64,000 nucleotides of DNA, taken from Panopea generosa. Lineage: Eukaryota > Mollusca > Bivalvia > Adapedonta > Hiatellidae. The position numbers and the translations under genes were made by a program. Location of the stretch: positions 51,961,206 through 52,025,205 of the forward strand of contig CM055901.1 of the NCBI GenBank assembly GCA_029582155.1. Direction: 5' to 3'. This document shows positions 1-11,924 of this stretch, one piece after another. The notes beneath the pieces are model-generated. The model had not been told where the DNA came from and did not search any database. It worked only from the letters and a program-made list of their open reading frames with translations. Positions within the stretch are counted from its first letter, which is position 1; each line of letters starts with the position of its first letter.

Positions 1-189
1 AACCACCCCACAATAAGTAGGTACAAAGGAGGTTACTAAGCAGCTGCTATCCTTGTATGCTCTGAAATGATAATATTTATAAAAAAGAAAAGAGAAAAAG
101 CAGTCTAATAAATAAGAAAGATTTTATTACAACTTTAACATAATTTAATATGGTTTTATTAAACCAGTCTCACTGATATGGTATAAGTT

Positions 190-295
190 GGAGCCAGGCT
201 TGGCATAGTAATAATGCAGCCGTTCATGTCTGACTGTTACTCCAGGGGTCTTGAGTTTGAATCCATGTCCAGTTCAACTATGTCCATGAATCTTT
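190..295 (+). mobile_element. Possible SINE head remnant
   Basis: GGGTCTTGAGTTTGAATCCA is B-box-like, about 35 bp after TGGCATAGTAATAATGCAGC. No body or tail match was recognised. Confidence 0.3.
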
Positions 296-1650
296 GTTTC
301 TGCTCTGTGTACAGGCACATTGTCCTGGTGGACTAGCACATATTCTAGATTGACGTCTGCTGTCTTCCACAAAAAGGCCCATGCAAGATCTCTGTAGAGC
401 ACATGAAAGTCACAAAGTTAGATGTTTCCATGTATAAGTGAGATATGAAATTATATTTTTGAGCTTTCTCTAAGGATGGTAGTTGTTTGACTGGAGATGT
501 AACTGATCAATACTTGCATTGGTTTTTTTCTAGCCATTTTTATAGCCATTATTGGGTCATATTCATAATGGCAAATAGTATCTTTTTTTCCCAATTGAGT
601 GGTTAAAATTTCCGATTGAAACCTTCAATAATTGTAAATTGAAACTTGCCATAATTCTTTGATAAAATACACAGCATTTTCCCCCATATTGAATTGAGTA
701 GGACATTGATTCTTTAATTAAATGGCCAGAGAAGCAAGTGAAGTCCTTTTTATGAAGTTGAACAAATATATTTAATGCAAAAGTTTCCCCAATGTTAATG
801 AAAATGCTGCTAAAATTCCAAATTCAAAGAGTATGGGTCATTTTCCCAAAATTGTGAAAAAAACACTGACTTGACCACTTCCTAATTGTTTCAAACTACT
901 CAAAAGAAAGTATTTTGTAATTTTTTATATATTTGCTGGATGAAAATGGTCTCTTTTCATTGTACGAAAAATAAACTGAAAATATACAAAAGTGTTTGAA
1001 TCTTGTTTTGATGTTTGATTTCCACAAAAGAAAACTATTAAATGTAGCAGGGCACAGAGTTGTAGGGATTTCTCTACTCCTTTAGTCTAATCGACATACC
1101 ATATTAAGAAAGTACTGCGTGAAAAATTGAACCTTTTGTCTTGATACCATGATTTCGGATTGACATTTTGTTGAAAAATGTTAATATTAACTTTAGAACA
1201 GTTCATTTGATTTATTAGTGGGTAATAAACTCTTGGATTACCTGTTTTTGCAATCTGAATGGGTTAAAAGGAGCAAATCTGTCAAAGGTTGGCAATAACT
1301 TCATGGGAAAGTGACATAATTTAGTTGGAAATGACAAAGATCTTGTATCTGTGGTTTGAAAGTTATACGATTTTCTTTCAAGAATCTCTTCTTAATGACC
1401 TTGTTTTTATAGCGTCCATATAATGGTAATCGATATTTGGACATGTGAAGTTTTTGGACAAATAAAATAGAACATGGATTCGTAGGCTGGGCAATTCTTA
1501 AAAAAAAAAATTCCAACATTAACTGACTTTTAAAGCTTCAGAAGTTTAGAGCAGCATATATTTGCATAACAAACTACCGGCAAGGGTTATAAAAAACACT
1601 TTTTTCTAATTCTTTGATTAAAGAAAATAATACATATCTAGTGTCTTAAC

Positions 1651-1858
1651 CCTTTACTTCATATGGACACCTTTGGACACCTCTAATATAGAAGGCTTTT
1701 GAATTATTGGGTGAATTATGTTTAAATTAACTGACAGAGTGGAAAACAGTGCAGGAAGTGTTCAGATTGCTCGTCACGAGCAATCTGAACTCTTCCTGCA
1801 CTGTTTTCAAACACCTTTTGTGATTGGTGCGGGAAAACGCGTATCTATGGAGTAAAGG
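1651..1858. mobile_element. Palindromic MITE, TTAA target (piggyBac-like ends)
   Basis: The 5' end is TTAA then CCCTTTACTTCATATGGA; the 3' end is TCTATGGAGTAAAGGG, its inverted match. The centre holds a long hairpin (GCAGGAAGTGTTCAGATTGC, then its complement around CACGAGCAATC). A second copy at 29824-30026 supports a family. piggyBac affinity is inferred from TTAA and CCCTTT ends only. Confidence 0.75.
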
Positions 1859-2643
1859 GGTAAAAGTTCCAGTGTTTAAACCACTGTTGTTTGTTCATTT
1901 CATTATTGCTACCTGCCACCCACAAGCTTATGGAAATGTTAGTTATACACTTCATATATTATTTTCACACAAAAAACATATTTTATAGAATCATTAGTTT
2001 TAATATTTGGAAGGAATAAAAAGTAAAAAAAAAAAGCTCCTTATTTTGCTGTTATCATTATTATGTCTGTGCTTGCTCTGTTCTTCCAAACTTTAACATT
2101 ACAGAAATCCTTGAAGGTTTCCATATTAACACTATCTAACTGGCTACTCTCAGGACCATAAGTCTTTGATTAGTTCTTTGTATTAAACAGCCCTCGAACA
2201 GCCCCACATATACTATATCATGTTGTGTTGACACAGCATCATTGCCTTCTGTACTTTGTGACCATGTTTATAGTTATAAATATTAAATCATTTCTTATAC
2301 TTTTCCACATAGAATGAAAAATACCATTGAAATGCAAAATTTATACTTTTATTTATATATATATTGAAAACTGCACTATTACATGTGAGATTGTATCTCT
2401 CTGATACGGATTTTAATTCTATATGGAGTTTAAAGTTACAGTCTGTCAGTGGCTCATTCAGGATGGACAAAAACAGCTATTGTTGAAGTTTTATATTAAA
2501 GCAAGGAATATAATGGTAGATGATATGGACATACCTGCCTTTGCTTCTGTATAACTTGCCTGTCACACTAACCATTCATGGTGTTGTGAGGCGTGACTGA
2601 CAAGACATCAATTTAATTAGTTTTTGCAAAATTCTAGGATATA

Positions 2644-2820
2644 CAGTCAAACCTGTGTAAGCAGTCACCTCTGTTAAGCAGCCACTTGTCTTAAGCAGCT
2701 ACGTAGCTATTTCCCATGGCTATGCTTTCAGGGCAAATTTACCAGTATTAAGCAACAACCTGTCTTAAAAGGCTACTTTTGCTCATTCCCTTGACTGGTT
2801 GCTTAAGACAGGTTTAACTG
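2644..2820. mobile_element. MITE with CAGTCAAACCTG inverted ends (copy 1)
   Basis: Starts CAGTCAAACCTGTGTAAGCA and ends TTAAGACAGGTTTAACTG, flanked by TA on both sides. Copies also lie at 10807, 26234 and 29768. CAGT ends with TA target sites suggest a Tc1/mariner-type non-autonomous element. Confidence 0.8.
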
Positions 2821-3315
2821 TACTTATTGACTTTTTAAACTGAAAAACAGAAGCAAATTATTTACGCAGCATTTTTGTACTCCAGTTATCCACTTTCATT
2901 GTGTTTCTGCATTCCAATTATACAAACTCCACATAACCTGTTTTTAAAAGACATCAGTCTGTCTACACAAGTCATATTTTTTATTTTTTTTTGGTAAAAA
3001 ATTATCAACTTAAAAATTGAAAAATACAAGTTGGAAATTAGTGCTGTGGCTGAAATTCAAGCGCATTAAACTCAAATAATAATTTCTAACCCTCACTGGA
3101 AGCTTGCTTAAAACACATCTGACTATCATTCCAGGCGTTGTTAGTTTGAAAATCTGTCTGGCCATATAGATATGCAACACAGTGTCTCATTGTCATTCAT
3201 CTCCAGGATCCATTTGTCAGCCCTCAAAAACATAAAAGAATAATGCTAAATATTCAAACAAAATCAAATTTGTTAATGAATGAATAATTCTATCAATAAA
3301 TATTATGTATTTTAG

Positions 3316-3489
3316 CTCTCAACAATGACCGTTGGCATGCATTGGATATTTTCATCAACATCACATCAGGGGAGCTAACTGTTGCTGTAGATGAACATAC
3401 AAAAGTTACTTTCCTTAAGTCTTACACAAGACAGGACATCACATCATTGTTGGACTGGTCGCAACAGGCGTCAGCTATATACTTCGGAG
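3316..3489 (+). CDS. Exon 1 of window: C-terminal half of LamG-a
   Basis: The acceptor is TTTTAG before 3316 and the donor is GAG|GTAACC. The frame enters in phase 1 and leaves in phase 1. The translation contains NNDRWHALDIFINITSGEL, the LamG strand with the usual W-H pair, and ends in SAIYFGG, the typical iGG strand that closes a LamG sheet. The first half of this LamG must lie in exons upstream of the window; I found no candidate in 1-3315. One N-glycosylation sequon (NIT) is present. Confidence 0.88.
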
Positions 3490-3574
3490 GTAACCTTTTT
3501 AGCAATGTTGTGCAATATGTTTTAATGGCAACAAATAAAGTATCCAGTAGTTTTGTAATTGTTTATTTGGTAAA

Positions 3575-6320
3575 TATTATGGTGGTACTGCTACTGCTGG
3601 TATGTACTGCTGGTATGGTTGTACTGCTACTGCTGGTATAGTGGTACTGTTGTTATGGTGGTACTGCTGGTATGGTTGTAATGCTACTGCTGGTATGATG
3701 GTACTGCTGGTATGGTGGTACTGCTACTGCTGGTATGGTGGTACTGCTACTGTTGGTATGGTGGTACTGCTACTGTTGGTATGGTTGTACTGCTACTGCT
3801 GGTATGGTTGTACTGCTGGTATGGTTGTACTGCTACTGCTGGTATAGATGTACTGTCGGTATGGTTGTGCTGCTGGTATGGTGGTACTGCTGGTATGGTG
3901 GTACTGCTACTACTGGTATGGTGCTACTGCTGGTATGGTTGTACTGCTACTGCTGGTATGGTGGTACTGCAGGTATGGTGGTACTGTTACTGCTGGTATG
4001 GTGGTACTGCATGTATGGTTGTACTGCTACTGCTGGTAAGTTTGTAATGCTACTGCTGGTATGGTGCTACTGCTTGGTATGATGGTACTGCTGGTATGAT
4101 AGTACTGCTGGTATGATGGTACTGCTGGTGTGATGATACTGCTGGTGTGGTGGTACTGCTGGTGTGGTGGTACTGCAGGTATTATGGTACTGCTGGTATG
4201 GCGGTACTGCTGGTATGGTGGTACTGCTGGTATGATGGTACTGCTGAAATGATGGTACTGCTGGTATGATGGTACTGCTGGTATGGTGGTACTGCAGGTA
4301 TGGTGATACTGCAGGTATGGTGATACTGCAGGTATGGTGATACTGCTGGTATGATCATACTGCTGGTGTGATGGTACTGCTGGTGTGATGGTACTGCTGG
4401 TGTGATGGTACTGCTGGTGTGATGGTACTGCTGGTATGATGGTACTGCTGGTATGATGGTACTGCTGGTATGGTGGTACTGCAGGTATGGTGGTACTGCT
4501 GGTATGATCATACTGCTGGTGTGATGGTACTGCTGGTGTGGTGGTACTGCTGGTATGGTGGTACTGCTGGTATGGTTGTAATGCTACTGCAGGTATTGTG
4601 GTACTGCTGGTATGATGGTACTGCTGGTATGGTTGTAATGCTACTGCTGGTATGATGGTACTGCTGGTATGGTTGTAATGCTACTGCTGGTATTGTGGTA
4701 CTGCTGGTATGGTTGTACTGCTACTGCAGGTATGGTGGTACTGCTGGTATGGTGCTTCTGCTGATATGGTGCTACTGCTGGTATGGAGCTACTGCTGGTA
4801 TGGTAGTACTTCTGATATGGAGGTACTGCTGGTATGGTATAACTGCTGGTATGGTGCTACTGCTTGTGTGGTGCTACTGCTGGTATGGTGCTACTGCTGG
4901 TATGGTGCTACTGCTACTGCTGGTATTGTGCTACTACTGGTATGGTACTACTGCTTCTGCTGTTATGGTGGTTCTGCTGGTAAGTACTGCTTGTATGGTG
5001 GTGCTGCTTGTATGGTTGTGCTGCTGGTATGTTGGAACTGCTGGTATGGTGGTACTGCTGGTATGGTAGTACTGTTGGTATGGTGGTACTGCTTAAATTG
5101 TAGTACAGCTGGTGTGGTGGTATACTGCAGGTATGGAAGTACTGCTGGTATGGTGGTACTGCTACTACTGATTTGGTGGTACTGCTGGTATGGTGGTACT
5201 GCTGGTGTGGTAGTACTGCTGTTTTGGCGATAATGCTGGTATGGTGGTACTGCTGGTGTGGTGGTACTGTTGATATGTACTGCTGGTATGGTGGTAATGC
5301 TTGTATGTTAGAAATGTGGTATGGTAGTGTTGCTGGTATGGTGGTACTGCTGGTATGTACTGCTTGTATGGCCATACTGCTGGTATAGTGGTACTGCTGG
5401 TGTGGTAGTACTGTCGGTTTGGTGGTACTGCTGGTATGTTGGTACTGCTGGTGTGGTGGTACTGCTGATATGTACTGCTGGTATGGTTGGCACTGCTTGT
5501 ATAGTGGTACTGTGGTATGGTAATGTTGCTAGTATGGTTGTACTGCTGGTATGTACTGCTTGTATGGCAATACTGCTGGTATGGTGGTACTGCTGTTGTG
5601 CTAGTACTGCTGGTATGGTGGTACTGCTGGTATGGTGATATTGTTGGTATGGTGGCACTGCTGGTATGGCGGTACTGCTGGTATGGTGCTGCTGGTGTTG
5701 TAGTACTGCTGGTATGGTGGTACTGCTGGCATGGTGGTACTGCTGGTATGGTGGCACTGCTGGTATGGTGGCACTGCTGGTTTGGTGGTACTGCTGGTGT
5801 TGTAATACTGCTGGTATGGTGGTACTGCTGGCATGGTGGTACTGCCAGCATGGTGGTACTGCTACTTCTGATTTGGTAGTACTGCTGGTGTTGTAATACT
5901 GCTGGTATGGTGGTACTGCTGGCATGGTGGTACTGCTGGTATGGTTGAACTGCTGGTATGGTGGCACTGCCGGTATGGTGGTACTGCTGGTATGGTGGTA
6001 CTGCTGGTATGGTGGTACAGCTGGCATGGTGGTACTGCTTGTATGGTGGTACTGCTACTACTGATTTGGTGGTACTGCTGGTGTTGTAGTACTGCTGGCA
6101 TGGTGGTACTGCTGGCATGGTGGTACTGCTGGTATGGTCGTACTGCTGGTATGGTGGCACTGCTGGTATGGTGGTACTGCTGGTATGGTGGTACTGCTGG
6201 TATGGTCGTACTGCTGGCATGGTGGTACTGCTGGCATGGTGGTACTGCTGGCATGGTGGTACTGCTGGTATGGTCGTACTGCTGGTATGGTGGCACTGCC
6301 GGTTTGTTTGTTCTGCTGGT
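3575..6320. repeat. 17-bp minisatellite array, 2.7 kb
   Basis: The basic unit is GGTATGGTGGTACTGCT, with frequent 6-bp ACTGCT extensions and many point variants. It lies in the intron after exon 1. The unit has no stop in most frames and its length is not a multiple of three, so each frame reads a 17-residue peptide period on both strands. This explains the long open frames seen here, including one of 410 codons on the minus strand. Confidence 0.95.
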
Positions 6321-6879
6321 ATAAATATAAAAAAAATTATATATACACCTACAGTTTGATTGTTTTTGTGAATTTGCTGTGTAGTGGCAGGTGACATAAT
6401 TTATATCTATTTACATATTTATTTGTTTACTATTCTGACTGGAATTCCTCCTGATCACACTTCCCCTAAATTCATTTACTAGGTGCTTCCTTTTTTCAAC
6501 AGATAAATCACTTACATTATTTGTGAAACATCAGTGTCAATGATTTAAATATGATTAACTTGTTACAAAAAATGGTGCGAAATGCATTTCTCTGTGTTTG
6601 AGATAAAACAGTTGCTAAACACAGAATGCTTAAAGTTTTTCCAAGTATCCACTTCCTGTCATTCCAATTGGAAATCCAATAAATCAGCAGATTGTAATGG
6701 TTGAGATCATTCACAGGCTGACATAAACAAATATGTAATAAATGTTCAACAGTTAAATGCTTGATTTATAAATGATCTGTTCCATGTGCAGTCAGAGTGG
6801 GTTATCTGTAGTTGAACATCTGGGAAGATGGGAACTCTAGTTAAACATTCAGTTGCAGACAATGTAGGTATAGGTTGGT
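6321..6879. other. Intron sequence, nothing recognised
   Basis: AT-rich; the only open frames are short and lack splice or domain support. Confidence 0.6.
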
Positions 6880-7191
6880 TATTGTTGTATGGTGTTTAGG
6901 GTCGCTTTAAACAATTGTTCAGTTATATTGAAACAGTGTGTACCTGAGATAGTATTTTAAGTACTGCCACACTGGAGTATCATGCTGCAGACACATGGTA
7001 TGATACTCCACCCAGTCACATGATACTGACACCAGGCCGACCAGACCTAGAACTATCCTCTTAATGCTGAGTGCCAAGGGAGAATGCTTCAAGTACCATT
7101 TTTTCAAGTCTTTGGTATGACATGGCTAGGGCTTGAACCCACAACCTTCTGCATACAAGGTGAATGTTCTACAATTGGACCACAACTGTGG
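6880..7191 (-). mobile_element. tRNA-derived SINE
   Basis: On the minus strand the head holds the B-box GGTTGTGGGTTCAAGCCC, then CATGTCATACCAAAGACTTG; the tail ends AAAGCGACCCTAAACACC. It shares the B-box-to-body segment with the SINE at 16690-17004. Confidence 0.65.
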
Positions 7192-7587
7192 TGTTATAGG
7201 TGTAGGATTCGATAGCAAGGCAGCGTGTGGTTGCATCTAAAATAATAATGTGGTTTTTTGTCCTAGTTAATGGTGCCCTTCCAATCTTTTAAACATTCCC
7301 ATGCATATGAATGCATATTCTGTTACAGTACATGTTTTTCTATCTGGGAGTATTTAGTCACCAAAATAACAATATATTACTGATATTATAATATTGCATA
7401 GAATGTTCTTTATTCAACTGAGAAGGGAGTCAATAATTTTTATTATAAAGTGTATCAAATGAATCATTTTTCACCAGTACCTTATTTTCATATGCTCACA
7501 AAGTGTTAATGGTCTACTGATTTTGCAATTTCATTTAGTTGATATTTTTTGTTATATTAACTAGCCTTTTAATACGTTGTTTTTTTA

Positions 7588-8037
7588 GGTCACCTGAGAC
7601 TTTGTCTCAAGGGACCTTTTGCGATTGCCTTTTGTCCATCGTTGTCTGCCGCTTGTCCGTAAACATTTGACATTTTCAACTTTTTCTCAAAAATCGTATG
7701 CTCAATCTTAATGAAATATTGTATGCAGCTTTGGTACCTAAGGATGAATCAAAATTGTATATTGCATGGTCCCCACAACCATAGGACCTTTGGGGCAGGG
7801 CCAAAACAGTCAATTTCAAGGTAAACTTTGAAAATCTTCTTCTAAATATAGAAGCACTGGGAAATAAATGGTGAGTATGATTATTGATGTATATTTATGG
7901 GTCCTTTATTAAAATTATGAATTACATATTCCTACTTTACTTAATCTATATAAGAGAAATTGACAATAAATGTTATTTTTGTGACTGAATAGACTTATAG
8001 GATAATCAGGTGACCGTTAAGGCCCATGAACCTCTTG
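7588..8037. mobile_element. ~450-bp dispersed element, GGTCACCTGA ends, next to exon 2
   Basis: Starts AGGTCACCTGAGACTTTGTC and ends near AATCAGGTGACCGTTAAGGC CCATGAACCTCTTG; the outer GGTCACCTGA is inverted at the end. A second copy lies at 42584-43085. It ends about 20 bp before the exon 2 acceptor. Confidence 0.75.
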
Positions 8038-8057
8038 ATTTGTATTTTTCTCATCAG

Positions 8058-8312
8058 GCACTGACCCGGATACATTGTTCTCCGACATCTACCCCCACTT
8101 GATTGGTTGTATGAAGGATATTAGATATGAGAACCAGAATGGAAGACTTGTACCTATACCTGTTACTATGCTGGAGGGTGTAGAGGAGGGATGTACAGAC
8201 AAATGTGCTGATAATCCATGTCACCATGGGGGCCTGTGTATAAACGATTACACCGAAGCAATTTGTGATTGCTTCAGCACAGACTATCAGGGAAAGTTCT
8301 GCTCTGATTTAG
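8058..8312 (+). CDS. Exon 2: end of LamG-a plus EGF-1
   Basis: The acceptor is CTCATCAG and the donor is TTAG|GTAAGC; phase 1 in, phase 1 out. The exon starts with the closing LamG segment (HLIGCMKDIRYENQNGRL). An EGF module follows, with cysteines in CTDKCADNPCHHGGLC and then CDCFSTDYQGKFC, the form usual in CNTNAP proteins. The last ~45 nt and the donor are the founder of the tandem array that follows. A dispersed repeat ends only about 20 bp upstream of the acceptor, so the branch point probably lies in repeat-derived sequence. Confidence 0.93.
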
Positions 8313-9925
8313 GTAAGCAATGTGTGACATGCCTTAGCACAGACTATCAGGAGAAGTTGTGCTCTGATTTTGGTTAGCAATGTGTGACTGCTTCAGCACA
8401 GACCATCAGAGGAAGTTCTGCTCTGATTTAGGTAAACAATGTGTGACTGCTTCAGCACAGACTATCAGGGGAAGTTCTGCTCTGATTTAGGTAAGCAATG
8501 TGTGACTGTTTCAGCACAGACTATCAGGGAAAGTTCTGCACTGATTAAGGTAAGCAATGTGTTACTGCTTCAGCACAGACTATCAGGGGAAGTTGTGCTC
8601 TGATTTTGGTAAGCAATGTGTGACTGCTTCAGCACAGACCATCAGGAGAAGTTCTGCTCTGATTTTGGTAAGCAATGTGTGACTGCTTCAGCACAGACTA
8701 TCAGGAGAAGTTGTGCTCTGATTTAAGTAGGCAATGTGTGACATGCCTTAGCACAGACTATCAGGGGAAGTTGTGCTCTGACTTTGGTAAGTAATGTGTG
8801 ACTGCTTCAGCACAGACCATCAGGGGAAGTTCTGCTCTGATTTAGGTAAGCAATGTGTGACTGCTTCAGCACAGACTATCAGGGGAAGCTCTGCTCTGAT
8901 TTAGGTAAGCAATGTGTGACATGCCTTAGCACAGACTATCAGGGGAAGTTGTGCTCTGATTTTGGTAAGCAATGTGTGACTGCTTCAGCACAGACCATCA
9001 GGGGAAGTTCTGCCCTGATTTAGGTAAGCAATGTGTGACTGCTTCAGCACAGACTATTAGGGGAAGTTCTGCTCTGACTTAGGTAAGCAATGTGTGACTG
9101 TTTCAGCACAGACAATCAGGGAAAGTTCTGCACTGATTAAGGTAAGCAATGTGTGACTGCTTCAGCACAGACTATCAGGGGAAGTTGTGGTCTGCTTTAG
9201 GTAAGCAATGTGTGACTGTTTCAGCACAGACTATCAGGGAAAGTTCTGCACTGATTAAGGTAAGCAATGTGTGACTGCTTCAACACAGACTATCAGGGGA
9301 AGTTGTGGTCTGCTTTAGGTAAGCAATGTGTGACTGCTTCAGCACAGACTATCAGGGGAAGTTGTGCTCTGATTTAGGTAAGCAATGTGTAACTGCTTCA
9401 GCACAGACCATCAGGGGAAGTTCTGCTCTGATTTAGGTAAGCAATGTGTGACTGCTTCAGCACAGACTATCAGGGGAAGTTCTGCTCATATAGGTAAGCA
9501 AAGTGTAATTGTTTCAGCACAGACTATCGGGGGAAGTTTTGCTTTGATTTAGGGTAGAAACAACACAGATTATCAGGGGAAGTTCTGCTCTGATTTAGGG
9601 TAGAAACAACACAGATTATCAGGGGAAGTTTTGCTTTGATTTAGGGTAGAAATAACACAGATTATCAGGGGAAGTTCTGCTCTGATTTAGGGAGAAACAA
9701 CACAGATTATCAGGGGAAGTTTTGCTTTGATTTAGGGTAGAAATAACACAGATTATCAGGGGAAGTTCTGCTCTGATTTAGGGTAGAAACAACACAGATT
9801 ATCAGGGGAAGTTTTGTTTTGATTTAGGGTAGAAATAACACAAATTATCAGGGGAAGTTCTGCTCTGAATTAGGTAAGCAATGTGTGGCTGCTTCAGCAC
9901 AGACTATCAGAGAAAGTTGTGCTCT
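8313..9925 (+). repeat. 59-bp array copied from the exon 2 donor border
   Basis: About 27 copies. Each carries roughly 40-45 nt of the end of exon 2 (CTTCAGCACAGACTATCAGG and CTGCTCTGATTTAG) and then the intron start GTAAGCAATGTGTGA. Most copies keep the GTAAGC donor. The distal block (about 9540-9860) is a shorter subfamily in which the donor has changed to GGGTAGAA. Variant units reading GACATGCCTTAG recur near 8326, 8735 and 8910, indicating block duplication within the array. Confidence 0.93.
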
Positions 9926-10149
9926 GCTATTTACAACCTATAGTGAAATCAAGTCAAAACTAATGAATATTTCTGATACAAAGCAAACGTTATTTTGTTT
10001 TTTTATTAAACTTATTATGAATAGAACATCATTTTTCACAATAATACATCTTTTTTAATGGGGTTAATAAACATTTTAAACACATAACAGGTTATATTTA
10101 TGTCCAGTATATGTATCCAGTTTCAACCATTGTGGAGTAAATCATTGTG

Positions 10150-10310
10150 GAAGATGTCAGAATAAACCTGAGTAAATCACCATCCTTCCCCAAGTTACTG
10201 GCAAACTTTCTCACATAAAGGTTTTGAACTGATCTTGGCTTGACCCATGACCTCAGTAGTGCATCAGACCACTTAACGCCAGAGGAACCCAAACCCACAT
10301 ATTGATGATT
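10150..10310 (-). mobile_element. SINE fragment
   Basis: CCTTCCCCAAGTTACTGGCA then AACTTTCTCACATAAAGG and CTTGACCCATGACCTCAG resemble 46735-46875 and 63440-63500. The order of parts suggests a minus-strand tRNA-headed SINE. Confidence 0.5.
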
Positions 10311-10679
10311 ATAAAGAGTCGTATTTGAATGTCCTAGTAAATAATTGTAATGAAAGAGATTAACTATTGCATAAATCTGCCTGCTTGATAAATGGATGAT
10401 GCTTTGAATCATGGAATAATATAACTTTTGCAATTATTACGATTATTATTATAATTGATTATTTATCAAAACCACAAAATTGTTTGATGCAATTATGCTG
10501 AACAAAGTACTTGTTAACATTTTCAAAAACTCTTACATTCACCATTTTCATGTGAAATTAGAAAAAGTCGAAAAACAAAATAAAGAGCAGTGGCTAACTT
10601 CAGGCAAGCTGTTCAATGATTTATATTGTTCCATGTTGTTATAATGCATTACATGACATATACATATCTAAATATTCAG

Positions 10680-10786
10680 GTCCTACCACGACGACATTAC
10701 GAGGGTATGAGTGGCTGACGTATTCCATGTACGAGGACGAAGTAAACATTCTGACAGACAAGATACGTTTCAGTCTTGAGTTCAAG
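10680..10786 (+). CDS. Exon 3: start of LamG-b
   Basis: The acceptor is ATATTCAG and the donor is TTCAAG|GTAAGC; phase 1 in, phase 0 out. It encodes GYEWLTYSMYEDEVNIL and then IRFSLEFK, the opening strands of a LamG domain in which aromatic and F-x-F-K residues precede the next strand. A 175-bp MITE lies just 20 bp downstream of the donor. Confidence 0.9.
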
Positions 10787-10806
10787 GTAAGCTTATATAT
10801 AAAGTA

Positions 10807-10981
10807 CAGTCAAACCTGTCTTAAGCAGCCAGTCAAGGGAATGAGCAAATGGCCTATTAAGACAGGTTGTTGCTTAATACAGGTTGGTATTCTCAGAAAG
10901 CATAGAAATAGAAACTAGAAATTTGGTTGCTTAAGACAGGTGGCTGCTTAATAGAGGTGACTTCTTGCACAGGTTTGGCTG
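10807..10981. mobile_element. MITE with CAGTCAAACCTG inverted ends (copy 2)
   Basis: TA|CAGTCAAACCTGTCTTAAGC at the 5' end and CACAGGTTTGGCTG|TA at the 3' end. It lies 20 bp downstream of the exon 3 donor. Confidence 0.82.
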
Positions 10982-11040
10982 TATATCTTCTGTCTCATGT
11001 CTGGTTTCAGTTTCCAATGTCATTATCTGTTCCTCATTTG

Positions 11041-11420
11041 GAATATGTTAATATGTAATACAAGTCAAGTTTGATATCTTACCAAGGTTAGTTACAGGAG
11101 TTATGGCCCCTTATGGACTCTGTTAATATTTTTGGTGTGAAGCTGTACAGTTATATAATACAGATCAAGTTTGATATATTACCAAGGTTAGTTACAGGAG
11201 TTATGGCCCCTTTTGTAATCTGTTAATATATTTGGTGTGAAGCTGTACAGTTATATAATACAGATCAAGTTTGATATATTACCAAGGTTAGTTACAGGAG
11301 TTATGGCCCCTTTTGTAATCTGTTAATATATTTGGTGTGAAGCTGTACAACTATATAATACAGGTCAAGTTTGATATATTACCAAGGTTAGTTACAGGAG
11401 TTATGGCCCCTTTTCAACTT
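11041..11420. repeat. 100-bp tandem repeat, 4 copies
   Basis: The motif GTTACAGGAGTTATGGCCCC occurs at 11091, 11191, 11291 and 11391, an exact 100-bp spacing. The downstream sequence to about 11490 (GTCAACAGACACATTTCT) also occurs near 28280. The array is therefore part of a dispersed repeat that has been locally amplified. Confidence 0.85.
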
Positions 11421-11649
11421 AACATTCAGTAAAAAATTGGTTACCAATCAAAAACAGGGTCATTCTTGTCAACAGACACATTTCTAGTCTTTTATAAATT
11501 ATTTTATTTCATATTCTTATACAAGTTATTTATTTATATTGCGCAACTTTACACAGTTTGTCTTAAACACATACAGTATGTACATTATAACATTTATCAT
11601 TTTCTAGCTGGAAATGCTTAAAACTGGAAATAAAAAAAATTGAGTTTAA

Positions 11650-11830
11650 GGCCATTAAAAATTAATATTGCTAGATTATCATCAAAATTTTTCTTAAAAA
11701 CGGGGAGGGCGGGATGTTTTTTTTTTTAAAAAAGATATCAACTTTTATTATGAAAATAAAAAGGATCAGGGCAGCATAAAAATAAGAGGGTGGGCGGGGA
11801 TGATAATCCAGCAATTAATTTATTATCGCC
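11650..11830. mobile_element. Palindromic MITE, GGC...TAGATTATCAT ends (copy 1)
   Basis: 5' side GCTAGATTATCATCAAAAT and 3' side GATGATAATCCAGCAATTAA are inverted matches. The middle is AT-rich with GGGGAGGGCGGGATG. A related copy lies at 46545-46717. Confidence 0.7.
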
Positions 11831-11924
11831 TAATCCAAATAATTTATTACAGTTGATGGTGTCTTGTATAAAGGGAATTTTTTGTCATTACAGAGTTTAG
11901 AGTGAAAGCAGCAAAATCTTGACT

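Larger units (their letters stand above)
1..3315. other. Upstream intron or flank, no exon found
   Basis: AT-rich sequence without a convincing coding exon on either strand. It holds a SINE-like remnant, the TTAA MITE at 1651 and the TA MITE at 2644. The preceding exon of the LamG-a domain must lie further upstream. Confidence 0.7.

Noticed and set aside
3602-4082. Sense open frames of 80-115 codons in the 17-bp array
   Set aside because: They are by-products of a stop-poor repeat unit; codon content follows the DNA repeat, and there is no domain or splice support.
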